Shown here in pieces: positions 29,556 through 38,347 of a stretch of DNA of 64,000 bases. The notes beneath the pieces are model-generated. The model was given only the letters and a program-made list of their open reading frames with translations, was not told where the DNA came from and did no database searches. The stretch's first letter is position 1, and each line of letters begins with the position of its first letter. Location: assembly GCF_900163865.1 (NCBI RefSeq), contig NZ_FUKU01000027.1, positions 176,932-240,931 on the forward strand. Direction: 5' to 3'. A program made the position numbers and the translations under genes. The DNA comes from Sphingobacterium sp. JB170. Lineage in GTDB: Bacteria > Bacteroidota > Bacteroidia > Sphingobacteriales > Sphingobacteriaceae.

Positions 29556-29583
29556 CTATCCGATGTGCGCGTACGTCACACCA
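29422..29583 (-). pseudogene. Possible short gene remnant downstream of mutS2
   Basis: A minus-strand frame, offset from mutS2, reads HRIELDGFSFLVAPL, then a TAA at 29518-29520, then QQYAAGLYDEAANDYWEEG and RSYDIIHENPPP before a final TGA at 29422-29424. The part after the TAA is acidic and aromatic-rich as in real proteins, but has no ATG. It could be the tail of a lost gene or chance. I do not recognise it. Confidence 0.2.
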
Positions 29584-31934
29584 TCACCACCGCGATCAAC
29601 ATGCTCATCCTCGATGCGCGAGACATGGTTGTACTTACGTAAATATTCTCGAATAAATTTCCGCAAAATGCCATCACCCTTACCATGAAGGATTTTTAAT
29701 GAGGGATATCCTATCATCACTGTTCGATCAAGAACAGTTTCGAGTCTACGTAGCGCATCATCGGTGCGCATACCTCGTAGATCCACTTCGGGACTAAAGT
29801 CAGCCGCCGAACCTGCACCGAAGGTACTGTGCTTCTTCACTGTCTTCGCCTTTTCTTTTCCCTTAAGTTTGATCACCTTATTCTTCTTCACCACTGTACG
29901 AAGATCGCCTAATGCTAAAATTAGATTATTTCCTTTAGACACCTCCATCACTTGGCCTTCGGTTTCTGTATCGATCATACGCACCCAGTCACCTACTTCA
30001 ATCACCTCGTCCAAGTCGGACACCACCGGATTCAATTTTGTGCCTTGCTGCGGCTCGGAATGTTTATCAATTGCCAAATGCAGATTCTTACGAATTGCTT
30101 TGGTTTGTTCTTTATCTGCTTGCACGGACTTGATGTCCGCAATTGTATTCTCCACCAATCGATTCGCGTCTTTTAAGATTTGTTTGGCTTCTTCTCTGGC
30201 TTGCCGGATGATCTGAGACTTATTGTCTTGCAGACTACCATTCAACCCTTCATATTCTTTCTTCAATGCTTCCAGCTCGGCTTCACGCTTATTAATTGCT
30301 ACTTTCGTATCGTACACATATCGCTTGTCGCGCTCCAGATCGATCAGCAGCGTATCTACTTTCTTTTGCTGGGTGCCAATTTTCTGTCTCGCAGCCTCTA
30401 AAACATTCTTTGCTAAACCAATTTTTTGCGCGATTTCGAAAGCGTACGAACTCCCGGGTTTTCCAACTTGAAGAATATATAATGGACGCATTGCCACATT
30501 ATCAAACAGCATTGAGGCATTCTCTATCCCCGGGGTATTACTAGCGAAGACTTTCAAGTTTGAATAATGTGTTGTTATTACGCCACGGACATCTTTATCG
30601 TGTAGAACTTCCAGTACCGCTTCAGCAATTGGTCCTCCAAATAGCGGGTCCGTTCCCGTCCCAAACTCATCGATCAGCAAAAGCGTTCTCGCGTTCGCAA
30701 ACTCGGTAAAATGTTTCATCTTGGACAAATGCGCGCTGTAGGTACTTAGGTCGCTTTCTATTGATTGGTCATCCCCAATATCGGCGAATATTTGTTTAAA
30801 TACCCCTACCTTAGTGGTTGGTTCCGAAGGAATTAAGAGGCCTGATTGCGTCATAATTTGCAACAAACCGACGGTCTTCATGCATACGGATTTACCGCCC
30901 GCGTTTGGGCCAGATACTAAAATCACGCGATCTTGATTATCAATCTTGATATTTAATGGAACTACAGTCTGGTCACCTTCTTTTTTTGCGTTAATATGCA
31001 ACAGCGGATGGCGCGCATTCACTAAATTGATTTCCGCCTCTTTGGATAATTCGGGCATTTCTGCTTGGATATCTATCGCAAAAAGTGCTTTTGCACGCAC
31101 AAAATCTAACTTACTCAATAAACCGTGATAAGCTAGTAGTAGCGGAACATGCGGTCGCAGTTCGGAGGTTAAAGTGGTTAGTATACGGATCACCTCGCGG
31201 CGGCGCTCAAACTCTAAATCTCTAATTTTATTATTCAACTGAAAGACTTCTTCGGGCTCAATATAAGCAGTTTGTCCCGTTGCAGACTCATCGTGAATGA
31301 GCCCTTTCATCTTTCTTTTGTTTTCGGCGAGGATAGGGATACATAATCGTCCGTCGCGAACTGTCAGATTTCCATCAGCCGTCCAGCCGTGGCTTTGCGC
31401 AGATTTAAAGACTTGATCAATGCGTTTACGTGCCTCTTGTTCGCTCTTTATGATTTGATGATTTATTTCAAGTAGTAATCTTGAAGCGTTTTCCTTCATT
31501 TTGCCCCGATCATCAATTACAGCCTCTATTTGCCTAACAATTCGTGTCTCAATAGGTAGGTGCTCAAAGAGAAGTTCGAGATGCGGATACTGTCCTTCGC
31601 GTTCGTTGAAATATCGAATCACAGCGTATACGGTACGCAATGAAAGCAAGATTCGGTAGAATTCGTCCTCTCCTAAAAAAGCCCCCTCGACCTTTACTTT
31701 CTCTGCGTAGGGCTTTATTGGATAAAGGTGATCTACGGGTAATGGATCATCGTTAATAAGTATATCTTTAAATTCCTGGGTTTGACGTAGGAAACGATCT
31801 ATTTGATCGAGTTTTTGTTGAGGTTGAATCTTATCCACCATCATCCTTCCGGATTCACTCAAACATTTTTCTTTAATAAATTCCTTTATTTCGTTGAAAC
31901 CCAGCTTATCTATCGCGTTCTTAGGAAAAATCAT
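29556..31934 (-). CDS. mutS2: Endonuclease MutS2
   Basis: A 792-residue MutS2. The family suppresses homologous recombination and in some species rescues collided ribosomes. The N-terminal core/lever region is followed by the ATPase: Walker A SGPNAGGKSV (341-350) and Walker B TLLLIDEFGTGTD (around 420). A long coiled coil spans ~520-630. The C-terminal Smr nuclease domain (VDLRGMRTDDALRRLE, KILHGKGDGILR) ends RGGDGVTYAHIG. The mismatch-recognition domain of MutS is absent, as expected. It follows the DUF4296 lipoprotein gene by 8 bp and is likely its operon partner. Confidence 0.95.
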   Translation of the reverse strand: MIFPKNAIDKLGFNEIKEFIKEKCLSESGRMMVDKIQPQQKLDQIDRFLRQTQEFKDILINDDPLPVDHLYPIKPYAEKVKVEGAFLGEDEFYRILLSLRTVYAVIRYFNEREGQYPHLELLFEHLPIETRIVRQIEAVIDDRGKMKENASRLLLEINHQIIKSEQEARKRIDQVFKSAQSHGWTADGNLTVRDGRLCIPILAENKRKMKGLIHDESATGQTAYIEPEEVFQLNNKIRDLEFERRREVIRILTTLTSELRPHVPLLLAYHGLLSKLDFVRAKALFAIDIQAEMPELSKEAEINLVNARHPLLHINAKKEGDQTVVPLNIKIDNQDRVILVSGPNAGGKSVCMKTVGLLQIMTQSGLLIPSEPTTKVGVFKQIFADIGDDQSIESDLSTYSAHLSKMKHFTEFANARTLLLIDEFGTGTDPLFGGPIAEAVLEVLHDKDVRGVITTHYSNLKVFASNTPGIENASMLFDNVAMRPLYILQVGKPGSSYAFEIAQKIGLAKNVLEAARQKIGTQQKKVDTLLIDLERDKRYVYDTKVAINKREAELEALKKEYEGLNGSLQDNKSQIIRQAREEAKQILKDANRLVENTIADIKSVQADKEQTKAIRKNLHLAIDKHSEPQQGTKLNPVVSDLDEVIEVGDWVRMIDTETEGQVMEVSKGNNLILALGDLRTVVKKNKVIKLKGKEKAKTVKKHSTFGAGSAADFSPEVDLRGMRTDDALRRLETVLDRTVMIGYPSLKILHGKGDGILRKFIREYLRKYNHVSRIEDEHVDRGGDGVTYAHIG

Positions 31935-31942
31935 AGTACAAA

Positions 31943-32599
31943 TTAATTATCAGTAGTTGCTTCAGCGGCGTGCTCGGCAGGTTCCTTCTTTTTATCGGGA
32001 CCGGCCGAAGGATTACGTATCGGGGTAGCACTTACGCTGCCCGATTGAACGTTTTTAGCATTCGGTTTCGAGTTATTTGTCCGTCCGTTATCGGCGCGAA
32101 CGTTAATGCCTACCCGTGCTATGAACTCCCTATGATACTTGTCAAAGGAGAGTGGTACGGTATCTAATTTCGCCTCGAGTATTAATGAACGCTGCTCGCT
32201 GGCGAGCTTCGTATAATATTGTATACGTTGAATACTGTCATTTCGTATAGCTTGTATTGTCGAGTCCGCTCGTCTGAACTCGGCATCTCTTTGGGTCATC
32301 GATTGGTTGATAGTCCCATATAATTTTTTCGACAATGTTGGGTTTCCTAAATAATAATCTACATTTTTTTGAAAACCCGCAGAATCAAGTTGATATTTAT
32401 CAAATATATGACCATAAAGACTATTAATTATTTTACGGCTACTGTCAATAGACAAAGTACTGAGATAACCGTCAACCAAATGCACCTCGGACATCAACTC
32501 TACCATGGTTTGTTCCGGCAATATGCCTTCTGGTGTCGATTTCCGACAGGAAGTAATCAAAAAAATCGACGTCAATATAATGAGTAATAAGCGTTGCAT
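31943..32599 (-). CDS. DUF4296 domain lipoprotein
   Basis: Start chosen at 32599, which gives a lipoprotein signal (MQRLLLIILTSIFLITSC, Cys18). The longer frame from 32632 puts 11 extra residues in front of it. The domain following the Cys (PEGILPEQTMVELMSEVHLVDGYL) is the DUF4296 signature found almost only in Bacteroidota. The C-terminal ~60 residues are low-complexity, rich in Asn, Ser, Pro and Lys. Function unknown. Its promoter appears to overlap that of yggS. Confidence 0.85.
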   Translation of the reverse strand: MQRLLLIILTSIFLITSCRKSTPEGILPEQTMVELMSEVHLVDGYLSTLSIDSSRKIINSLYGHIFDKYQLDSAGFQKNVDYYLGNPTLSKKLYGTINQSMTQRDAEFRRADSTIQAIRNDSIQRIQYYTKLASEQRSLILEAKLDTVPLSFDKYHREFIARVGINVRADNGRTNNSKPNAKNVQSGSVSATPIRNPSAGPDKKKEPAEHAAEATTDN

Positions 32600-32603
32600 T
32601 TTG

Positions 32604-32621
32604 TAAGTTTGTACAAATTTA
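32604..32621. promoter_or_regulatory. Overlapping divergent -7 boxes (DUF4296 gene and yggS)
   Basis: TAAGTTTG at 32604-32611 on the plus strand and TAAATTTG at 32614-32621 on the minus strand each match TAnnTTTG, two bases apart and back to back. The -33 elements are weak. The geometry implies that the polymerases compete for this site. Confidence 0.4.
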
Positions 32622-32679
32622 CAAAATGCCATTTGAATAAATGCTTTTTAAGTTTTTGAACAAAGAATTTACGACCATC

Positions 32680-33381
32680 ATGAGTATTGCTACAAATATC
32701 GAAGCGCTGCAAACAGACTTTAAACCAATAAATGTAAAATTAGTTGCTGTATCCAAGACCAAGCCGGTTGAAGACATTCAACAAGCTTATGACGCGGGAC
32801 AGCGTCTGTTTGGTGAAAATATGGTACAGGAACTCATCGAGAAGCAGCAAACACTTCCCAAAGATATTGAGTGGCATCTGATCGGGCATTTACAAACAAA
32901 TAAAGTGAAGTATATTGCACCTTTTGTAGCCATGATACAAGCGGTGGACTCCTTTAAGCTTCTCAAAGAAATAAACAAGCATGCACTTAAAAACAATAGA
33001 ACAATTGATTGTCTGTTGCAAATCCATATTGCTGATGAGGACACTAAATTTGGGTTGGATCATGCCGAACTCATCGATTTGTTACGCGAAGATGAATTCA
33101 GCGCATTAAAAAACGTAAGAATACGAGGTCTTATGGGTATTGCTACCAATACGGAAAATGAAAAGAATATCAAGGAAGAGTTTTATGAGTTAAAAATGTT
33201 GTTCGATGGTGTTAAGGTAAGCTTCTTTCGATCTGAAGATTCGTTCGACACACTTTCCATGGGTATGTCCTCGGACTACCAGCTCGCAATAGGTCAAGGA
33301 AGTAACATGGTTCGTTTAGGAAGTACGATCTTTGGAAAACGAGTAACCAAACAATACAAATCAAAAGATGGTAACGATTAG
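32680..33381 (+). CDS. YggS-family PLP homeostasis protein
   Basis: A 233-residue PLP-binding single-domain TIM barrel (YggS/PLPBP/PROSC family), which buffers pyridoxal 5'-phosphate and has no known catalytic activity. The start at 32680 (MSIATNIEALQ) matches family length; the extension from 32641 adds 13 residues. The PLP lysine is in VKLVAVSKTKP. Other blocks are FGENMVQEL, EWHLIGHLQTNK, VDS, KFGL, GLMGIAT and LSMGMSSDYQLAI. The gene overlaps the next one by 14 bp. Confidence 0.93.
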   Translation: MSIATNIEALQTDFKPINVKLVAVSKTKPVEDIQQAYDAGQRLFGENMVQELIEKQQTLPKDIEWHLIGHLQTNKVKYIAPFVAMIQAVDSFKLLKEINKHALKNNRTIDCLLQIHIADEDTKFGLDHAELIDLLREDEFSALKNVRIRGLMGIATNTENEKNIKEEFYELKMLFDGVKVSFFRSEDSFDTLSMGMSSDYQLAIGQGSNMVRLGSTIFGKRVTKQYKSKDGND

Positions 33382-33820
33382 AAAAGCACGCAAAGACGAT
33401 TGCACGGCAATGATGGACCTTATTCATGAATTAGCCGAATTTGTGAAGGCTCCCCAAGACGTAACCGTTTCTATGGAAGAATTTGAGAATAGTGGCTTTG
33501 GTGATCACCCGGTTTGGGGCGCTTGGCTAGCCGAGCGCGATGGTGTCATCCTAGGGATGTCTTTGTACTATATCCGTTATTCAACTTGGAAGGGACGACG
33601 GTTATACCTTGAAGATTTAATTGTAACACAATCCGAACGCGGAAATGGGATCGGCGGAAAGCTCTTAACACATACCATAAACTTTGCTAAAGAACAAGGA
33701 TTTAGTGGAATGATGTGGCAAGTTTTAGATTGGAACGAAGCGGCAATCGGCTTCTACAAGAAATATCAAGCCGAATTTGAAACGCAGTGGCTAAACGTGA
33801 CTTTAAATTTTGATAAATAA
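33368..33820 (+). CDS. GNAT-family N-acetyltransferase
   Basis: A 150-residue GCN5-related acetyltransferase. The acetyl-CoA loop is visible as SERGNGIGGKLL (Q/R-x-x-G-x-G/A), after the strand RRLYLEDLIV. It resembles the diamine/thialysine N-acetyltransferase subgroup (GRRLYLEDLIVT, WQVLDWNEAAIGFYKKY), so a small amine substrate is plausible but unproven. It starts inside the end of yggS and its TAA overlaps the ATG of the next gene (TAATG), so the three are translationally coupled. Confidence 0.88.
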   Translation: MVTIRKARKDDCTAMMDLIHELAEFVKAPQDVTVSMEEFENSGFGDHPVWGAWLAERDGVILGMSLYYIRYSTWKGRRLYLEDLIVTQSERGNGIGGKLLTHTINFAKEQGFSGMMWQVLDWNEAAIGFYKKYQAEFETQWLNVTLNFDK

Positions 33821-34650
33821 TGAAATACAGTCTCAAATATTGTTTTCTTTTTGTTTTTTTATTTAACCTACAATCTTGTAATTCAACAAAAAAACAGGAT
33901 GCAGAAGCATCCACTGAAAAAATTCCTTCAGAAACCGAGTCATTTAAAGACACCCTGGTATACCATACCGAGCAGTATAAAGAATTTAGTCCTTATTTCT
34001 CCAAAAACGATGGTGATTTTGATTCCACAACTTATACGGCTGTCTATCCTGTTTTTTCTTCGGAGATCGATAGCTTATTTAAACCGGCAATTTTCGTGGA
34101 TGGAGAAAGCACTGCTGCACAAGTTGCTGCTAGTTTCCTCGGTGGGTTTAATGAGTATGCCGAAGACAGTATGGATGCGGGAAACAACTCTTTTCATACT
34201 TGGTTTATGGATCAGCAGTGTCACGTGATCATGAATATACCTGGCTTTGTAACCTTAAAAAACAACATATCAACTTACTCGGGAGGTGCTCACGGAATTG
34301 AGCTCAACCTTTGGTTTAACTACGAACTGGCCGAAAGAAAACTTTTAGCGATAACTGATATCGTCAACGACACCACGCGATTAAAAGAAATTGTAGAAAT
34401 ACATTTTAGGAAACACGAGAAGCTAAGTGATAATGAAACCTATGAGCAGAAATACTTCTTCGATAATGGGCAATTTGTTTTAGCGGATAACTTTGGATTA
34501 ACGACTAAAGGATTGGTCTTCCACTATAACCCCTATGAAATTAAGTCATATGCGGAGGGCCCGACTACTATAACAGTTCCCTATGCAGAAATAAGCGGTA
34601 TTTTAACGCCGACTGGAAACACTGTGTTAAAAAATATCGCCCAAAAATAA
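33820..34650 (+). CDS. Lipoprotein with DUF3298/DUF4163-type domains
   Basis: A 276-residue lipoprotein: lipobox LQSC (Cys20) and a charged linker. The beta-rich body contains the phrases NNISTYSGGAHGIE and LNLWFNYELAERKLLAITDI. It then runs GLTTKGLVFHYNPYEIKSYAEG in two blocks, which are hallmarks of DUF4163 followed by DUF3298 (RsiV-like extracytoplasmic domains). The function in Bacteroidota is unknown; RsiV relatives bind lysozyme. Its ATG overlaps the stop of the acetyltransferase gene. Aspartate kinase follows after 17 bp. Confidence 0.8.
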   Translation: MKYSLKYCFLFVFLFNLQSCNSTKKQDAEASTEKIPSETESFKDTLVYHTEQYKEFSPYFSKNDGDFDSTTYTAVYPVFSSEIDSLFKPAIFVDGESTAAQVAASFLGGFNEYAEDSMDAGNNSFHTWFMDQQCHVIMNIPGFVTLKNNISTYSGGAHGIELNLWFNYELAERKLLAITDIVNDTTRLKEIVEIHFRKHEKLSDNETYEQKYFFDNGQFVLADNFGLTTKGLVFHYNPYEIKSYAEGPTTITVPYAEISGILTPTGNTVLKNIAQK

Positions 34651-34667
34651 TCGTATCAGAAAGTTAA

Positions 34668-35930
34668 ATGCAAGTATTTAAATTTGGAGGAGCATCCGTA
34701 AAAAATGCTGACAGTATAAAAAATGTTGCGTCAATTATCGCTCGCTACAAAAAAGATGAATTGTTAGTTGTCGTGTCTGCCATTGGAAAGACCACAGACA
34801 AACTTGAAAAATTAACTAAGGAATACTTCCGCGGCGCGGCCGATACGTTTGAACTGTTGGAAGAGATAAAGCAAAATCATCAGGTGATTTTAACCGAGTT
34901 ATTTCCAGATCGACTTCACCCGGTGTATAACGATATTGCAAACAGTTTCGTTGAAATTGAATGGATTCTCGAGGAACCACCCGTAGATCCCTACCCTTAT
35001 TTGTTTGATCAGATTGTTTCCATCGGTGAAGTTCTCTCATCAAAAATACTCGCAGCATATACTAGCGAGACCGGAATCGAAACAAATTGGGTTGACGCTC
35101 GCGATTATATATTCACGGATAACAATTACGGTGAGGCGAAAGTAAATTGGCAAAAAACAGAATCTAAAATTAGCAACGACTTACCGCGTATTCTGGATAA
35201 GTTTGTCATTATCACACAAGGATTTATCGGATCCACCTCTGAAAATTTTACCACGACACTGGGCAGAGAAGGTTCTGATTACTCGGCGGCAATTTTTGCA
35301 TCCTGTTTACAGGTGGACGATCTTACAATTTGGAAAGATGTACCCGGCGTGCTAAATGCGGACCCAAAATGGTTCGATCGTACCGAGCTCATTCCAGAAC
35401 TTTCCTACACGGATGCTATTGAATTGACATACTATGGTGCAACGGTGATTCACCCAAAAACAATTAAACCCCTGCAGAACAAAAAAATAGCACTAAACGT
35501 ACGTTCATTTATTAACCCTGCAGAAACTGGAACCATCATACGCACCACAAATTCAGGTCTGGCCATTCCTTCGTTTATATTTAAAGTAGATCAGGTACTT
35601 ATTAATATTCAGCCGCGAGATTTTTCCTTTATCGTTGAAGATAATTTAAGCCACATCTTTAATGCTTTCCACAGTCATCGTATAAAAATTAACATGATGC
35701 ACAACAGTGCGATATGCTTTTCAGTAAGCGTTGACGACACAGGAGAAAATATCGAGGAGTTGCTCGAGGAATTGGAGAAACGCTACACCGTAAACCTTGA
35801 GCGAGATTTAGAGCTAATCACCATTCGATACTTTAATCAGCAAACCATCGATCGTGTATTGGTCAATAAATCAATCATTAGGGAGCTTAAAGATAGCTAT
35901 ACCTGTCAGTTGCTTGTTAAAAACATATAG
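34668..35930 (+). CDS. Aspartate kinase
   Basis: A 420-residue monofunctional aspartokinase catalysing the first step to lysine, threonine and methionine. The N-terminal kinase signature is KFGGASVKNADSI (5-17). The active-site segment FIGSTSENFTTTLGREGSDY is split over about 195-215, and IWKDVPGVLNADP follows. ACT domains occupy the C-terminal ~130 residues (from about 295), so feedback control by an end product is likely. It is not fused to homoserine dehydrogenase, which is encoded separately at the window end. Confidence 0.94.
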   Translation: MQVFKFGGASVKNADSIKNVASIIARYKKDELLVVVSAIGKTTDKLEKLTKEYFRGAADTFELLEEIKQNHQVILTELFPDRLHPVYNDIANSFVEIEWILEEPPVDPYPYLFDQIVSIGEVLSSKILAAYTSETGIETNWVDARDYIFTDNNYGEAKVNWQKTESKISNDLPRILDKFVIITQGFIGSTSENFTTTLGREGSDYSAAIFASCLQVDDLTIWKDVPGVLNADPKWFDRTELIPELSYTDAIELTYYGATVIHPKTIKPLQNKKIALNVRSFINPAETGTIIRTTNSGLAIPSFIFKVDQVLINIQPRDFSFIVEDNLSHIFNAFHSHRIKINMMHNSAICFSVSVDDTGENIEELLEELEKRYTVNLERDLELITIRYFNQQTIDRVLVNKSIIRELKDSYTCQLLVKNI

Positions 35931-35965
35931 CGCTTTGGCATGTTACTGCATTAAACTAAATCGCC

Positions 35966-37159
35966 ATGCTGAACAGGAAGATATTAGCTGCTGAGGTTCA
36001 ACGTTACCTAACTTTGCACCTAGGTGAGAACCCCGCGAATGTAGCCTTAAAAAAAAGTCCTTTTGCCGGTATCAGCTCCAGCGAACTTGCCCAGCAAATT
36101 GACGGCCGGCAGCGTGCGTTAAAAAAGATTCCCGAATGGCTGCGCCATTCGGGAATATACTTTCCCCCCAAGTTAAATCTAGAACAGTCCTCTTCCACGC
36201 TTACGGGAAAATATAAGTCAAAACTAATTTCTCCCGGATGCTCGCTCATTGATCTAACCGGGGGATTTGGTGTCGATAGCTTTTACTTCGCCGCCGTGGC
36301 CGCCTCTGTAATACATTGCGAGGTCAATACCGCGCTATCGGAAATCGTCGAACACAACTTTAAAACACTTGCGCTGAAGAACATCGTTTGTTTAGCTCAG
36401 GATGGCATAGCCTCACTACGCCATGCAACCGGCACTTTTGATTATATCTACCTGGACCCCTCCAGACGTGTGGAAAGCAGGAAAGTATTTCGTCTTCAGG
36501 ATTGCCTGCCGAATGTGTGTGACCACCAATCCTTATTTTTTAAAAAATCAGATACGATTATTACAAAACTTGCTCCCCTACTTGACATATCCCTTACCTT
36601 GGAATCCCTGCAACATGTCGCTTCTGTATATGTTCTTTCGGTGGAAAATGATTGCAAAGAACTGCTCATCGTGCAACAAAAGGGTTTCACTCAGGAGCCC
36701 ACAATACACGCGGTTTTATTGGGCAAAGGAGAAACACGCGAATTCACATTTAAAAGTAGTGTCGAGAAAAACTTGACGCTTGACTATAGCGCACCGCAGA
36801 GCTACCTTTACGATCCGGATGTCGCAATCACAAAGTCCGGCGCTTTTAAAAGTGTTGCCGTAAAATTTAATGTCAGCAAACTTGAAGCGTCAACACATCT
36901 GTATACCAGTTCGGTATTACAATCAGATTTTCCGGGGCGCAAATTTAAAATCCTAGAAACGCTTCATCTTAAAGAGTTAAAAAAGATGCGCGATATTACT
37001 CAAGCTAATGTGGTAGCAAAGAATTTTCCTTTAAAAGTCGAGGCAATCCGCAAAAAGTATAAAATAAAAGATGGCGGTCCCCAATATCTGTATTTTTGTA
37101 CGCTAGCCAGTGGCAATATGGTGGTCGTGCGTTGTGAGCGATTGCCAGAGGAAAGCTAG
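35966..37159 (+). CDS. Class I SAM-dependent methyltransferase with THUMP-like domain
   Basis: A 397-residue protein. The Rossmann methyltransferase core carries the SAM motif LIDLTGGFGVDSFYFA (about 93-108), the acidic end of strand 2 (HCEVN) and the catalytic-type YLDPSRR. The last ~100 residues, from about 290, match the THUMP-like C-terminal domain found in this family. Function unknown; a role in RNA or protein methylation is inferred from fold only. A perfect intragenic hairpin lies at 36128-36156. The gene is 35 bp after aspartate kinase. Confidence 0.85.
   Translation: MLNRKILAAEVQRYLTLHLGENPANVALKKSPFAGISSSELAQQIDGRQRALKKIPEWLRHSGIYFPPKLNLEQSSSTLTGKYKSKLISPGCSLIDLTGGFGVDSFYFAAVAASVIHCEVNTALSEIVEHNFKTLALKNIVCLAQDGIASLRHATGTFDYIYLDPSRRVESRKVFRLQDCLPNVCDHQSLFFKKSDTIITKLAPLLDISLTLESLQHVASVYVLSVENDCKELLIVQQKGFTQEPTIHAVLLGKGETREFTFKSSVEKNLTLDYSAPQSYLYDPDVAITKSGAFKSVAVKFNVSKLEASTHLYTSSVLQSDFPGRKFKILETLHLKELKKMRDITQANVVAKNFPLKVEAIRKKYKIKDGGPQYLYFCTLASGNMVVVRCERLPEES
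36128..36156. repeat. Perfect inverted repeat inside the methyltransferase CDS
   Basis: ATTCCCGAATGGC (36128-36140) is followed by TGC and GCCATTCGGGAAT (36144-36156): a 13-bp perfect stem with a 3-nt loop. It lies within coding sequence for KIPEWLRHSGIY. It has no T-run, so it is not an intrinsic terminator. Confidence 0.85.
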
Positions 37160-37260
37160 TACCGTAATCCCCTTCTCTCAACGTGTTCATAGCATAGCAG
37201 ATAGATTGCTTGACAATGGCATTACATTCAATTGAAATCCGATTCGTAATTTTATGACCT

Positions 37261-38253
37261 ATGAGAAAGATCAAATTATCCGCTTTAGAATTGGCGACCG
37301 TCTGTAAAGGAAGTACCGCCAAAGACGCGATAGACCGCAGTGTTGAAGGGGCTAAATATATAGAGGATTTAGGGTATGAACGTATCTGGTTCGCGGAACA
37401 TCATAATATGGAACATATTGCAAGCTCGGCTACCGCCGTCTTAATCGGCCACGTGGCTTCCCATACAAAGTCCATTCGCATTGGCTCGGGAGGAATAATG
37501 CTACCCAATCATTCGCCCTTAGTCATTGCCGAACAGTTCGGTACATTGGAAACCATCTATCCAGGAAGAATTGAACTCGGGTTAGGTAGAGCGCCAGGGA
37601 CCGATCAGACAACCGCCATGGCACTTCGGAGAAACAATTTAAACACGGCATTTTACTTTAAAGATGATGTTCAGGCTCTTCAGCAATATTTCCGAAACGA
37701 TGACCCCTCTGAAAAAGTTCGTGCATTCCCGGGCGAAGGTTTAGACATCCCGATCTATATTCTTGGGTCAAGCACCGACTCCGCACATTTGGCCGCACAG
37801 CTGGGTCTTCCTTATGCCTTCGCGGCACACTTCGCTCCTGCGATGTTCGCTCAAGCATCCGAAATATATAGGAATGAATTTAAACCCTCCGAAACTTTAA
37901 AAGAACCGTATTTCATCGCCTGCGCGAATGTTATCGCAGCCTCGTCTACCGAGGAAGCTAAATTTTTGTCTTCCAGCTTATTTAATATGTTTGCCGGGAT
38001 TATCACCAATCATCGTCGTCCATTAGGTCCACCAACCGAAGAGCTGATTTATCACGGAATACCTGAAATTGAAAAAGCAGTATACAGTATGACCTCTTGC
38101 ACGTTTGCCGGAGATAAAACCACGCTAAAACAAGAACTGTCGGAGTTTACCGATCGCTACCAGATTGATGAAATAATGACAACAAACTATATCTTTGATA
38201 ATCAGAAGCGATTAGCATCTTTTAAATTATTAAAAGAAGCCCTGTTCGACTAA
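37261..38253 (+). CDS. LLM-class (luciferase-like) flavin-dependent oxidoreductase
   Basis: A 330-residue single-chain member of the bacterial luciferase-like monooxygenase family (YhbW-type subgroup). Family blocks are YIEDLGYERIWFAEHHNM, GHVASHTKSIRIGSGGIMLPNHSP and LVIAEQFGTLETIYPGRIELGLGRAPG, each read in shorter pieces. It should bind reduced FMN or F420; FMN is more likely in this phylum. Substrate unknown. It starts 101 bp after the methyltransferase gene and converges with the acyl-CoA-dehydrogenase-like gene. Confidence 0.88.
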   Translation: MRKIKLSALELATVCKGSTAKDAIDRSVEGAKYIEDLGYERIWFAEHHNMEHIASSATAVLIGHVASHTKSIRIGSGGIMLPNHSPLVIAEQFGTLETIYPGRIELGLGRAPGTDQTTAMALRRNNLNTAFYFKDDVQALQQYFRNDDPSEKVRAFPGEGLDIPIYILGSSTDSAHLAAQLGLPYAFAAHFAPAMFAQASEIYRNEFKPSETLKEPYFIACANVIAASSTEEAKFLSSSLFNMFAGIITNHRRPLGPPTEELIYHGIPEIEKAVYSMTSCTFAGDKTTLKQELSEFTDRYQIDEIMTTNYIFDNQKRLASFKLLKEALFD

Positions 38254-38347
38254 GCTCGGAGAATGGCGGGGCAATTTGTCCGCTTTTCAAAACGCATTCA
38301 AACAAGCAAATAAATCCGTGGTTTCTCTGCGATACCCTGATTAAGTT

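Noticed and set aside
29764..30216. 150-codon plus-strand open frame opposite mutS2
   Set aside because: Antisense to the Smr and coiled-coil regions of mutS2; no independent support.
36128..36156. The intragenic hairpin as a transcription terminator
   Set aside because: No T-run follows it and the reading frame continues for 1 kb.
38254..38347. Weak hairpin (GCGG...CCGC) between the luciferase-like and flavoprotein genes
   Set aside because: Only 4-5 bp; a terminator may exist here but the sequence does not support it well.
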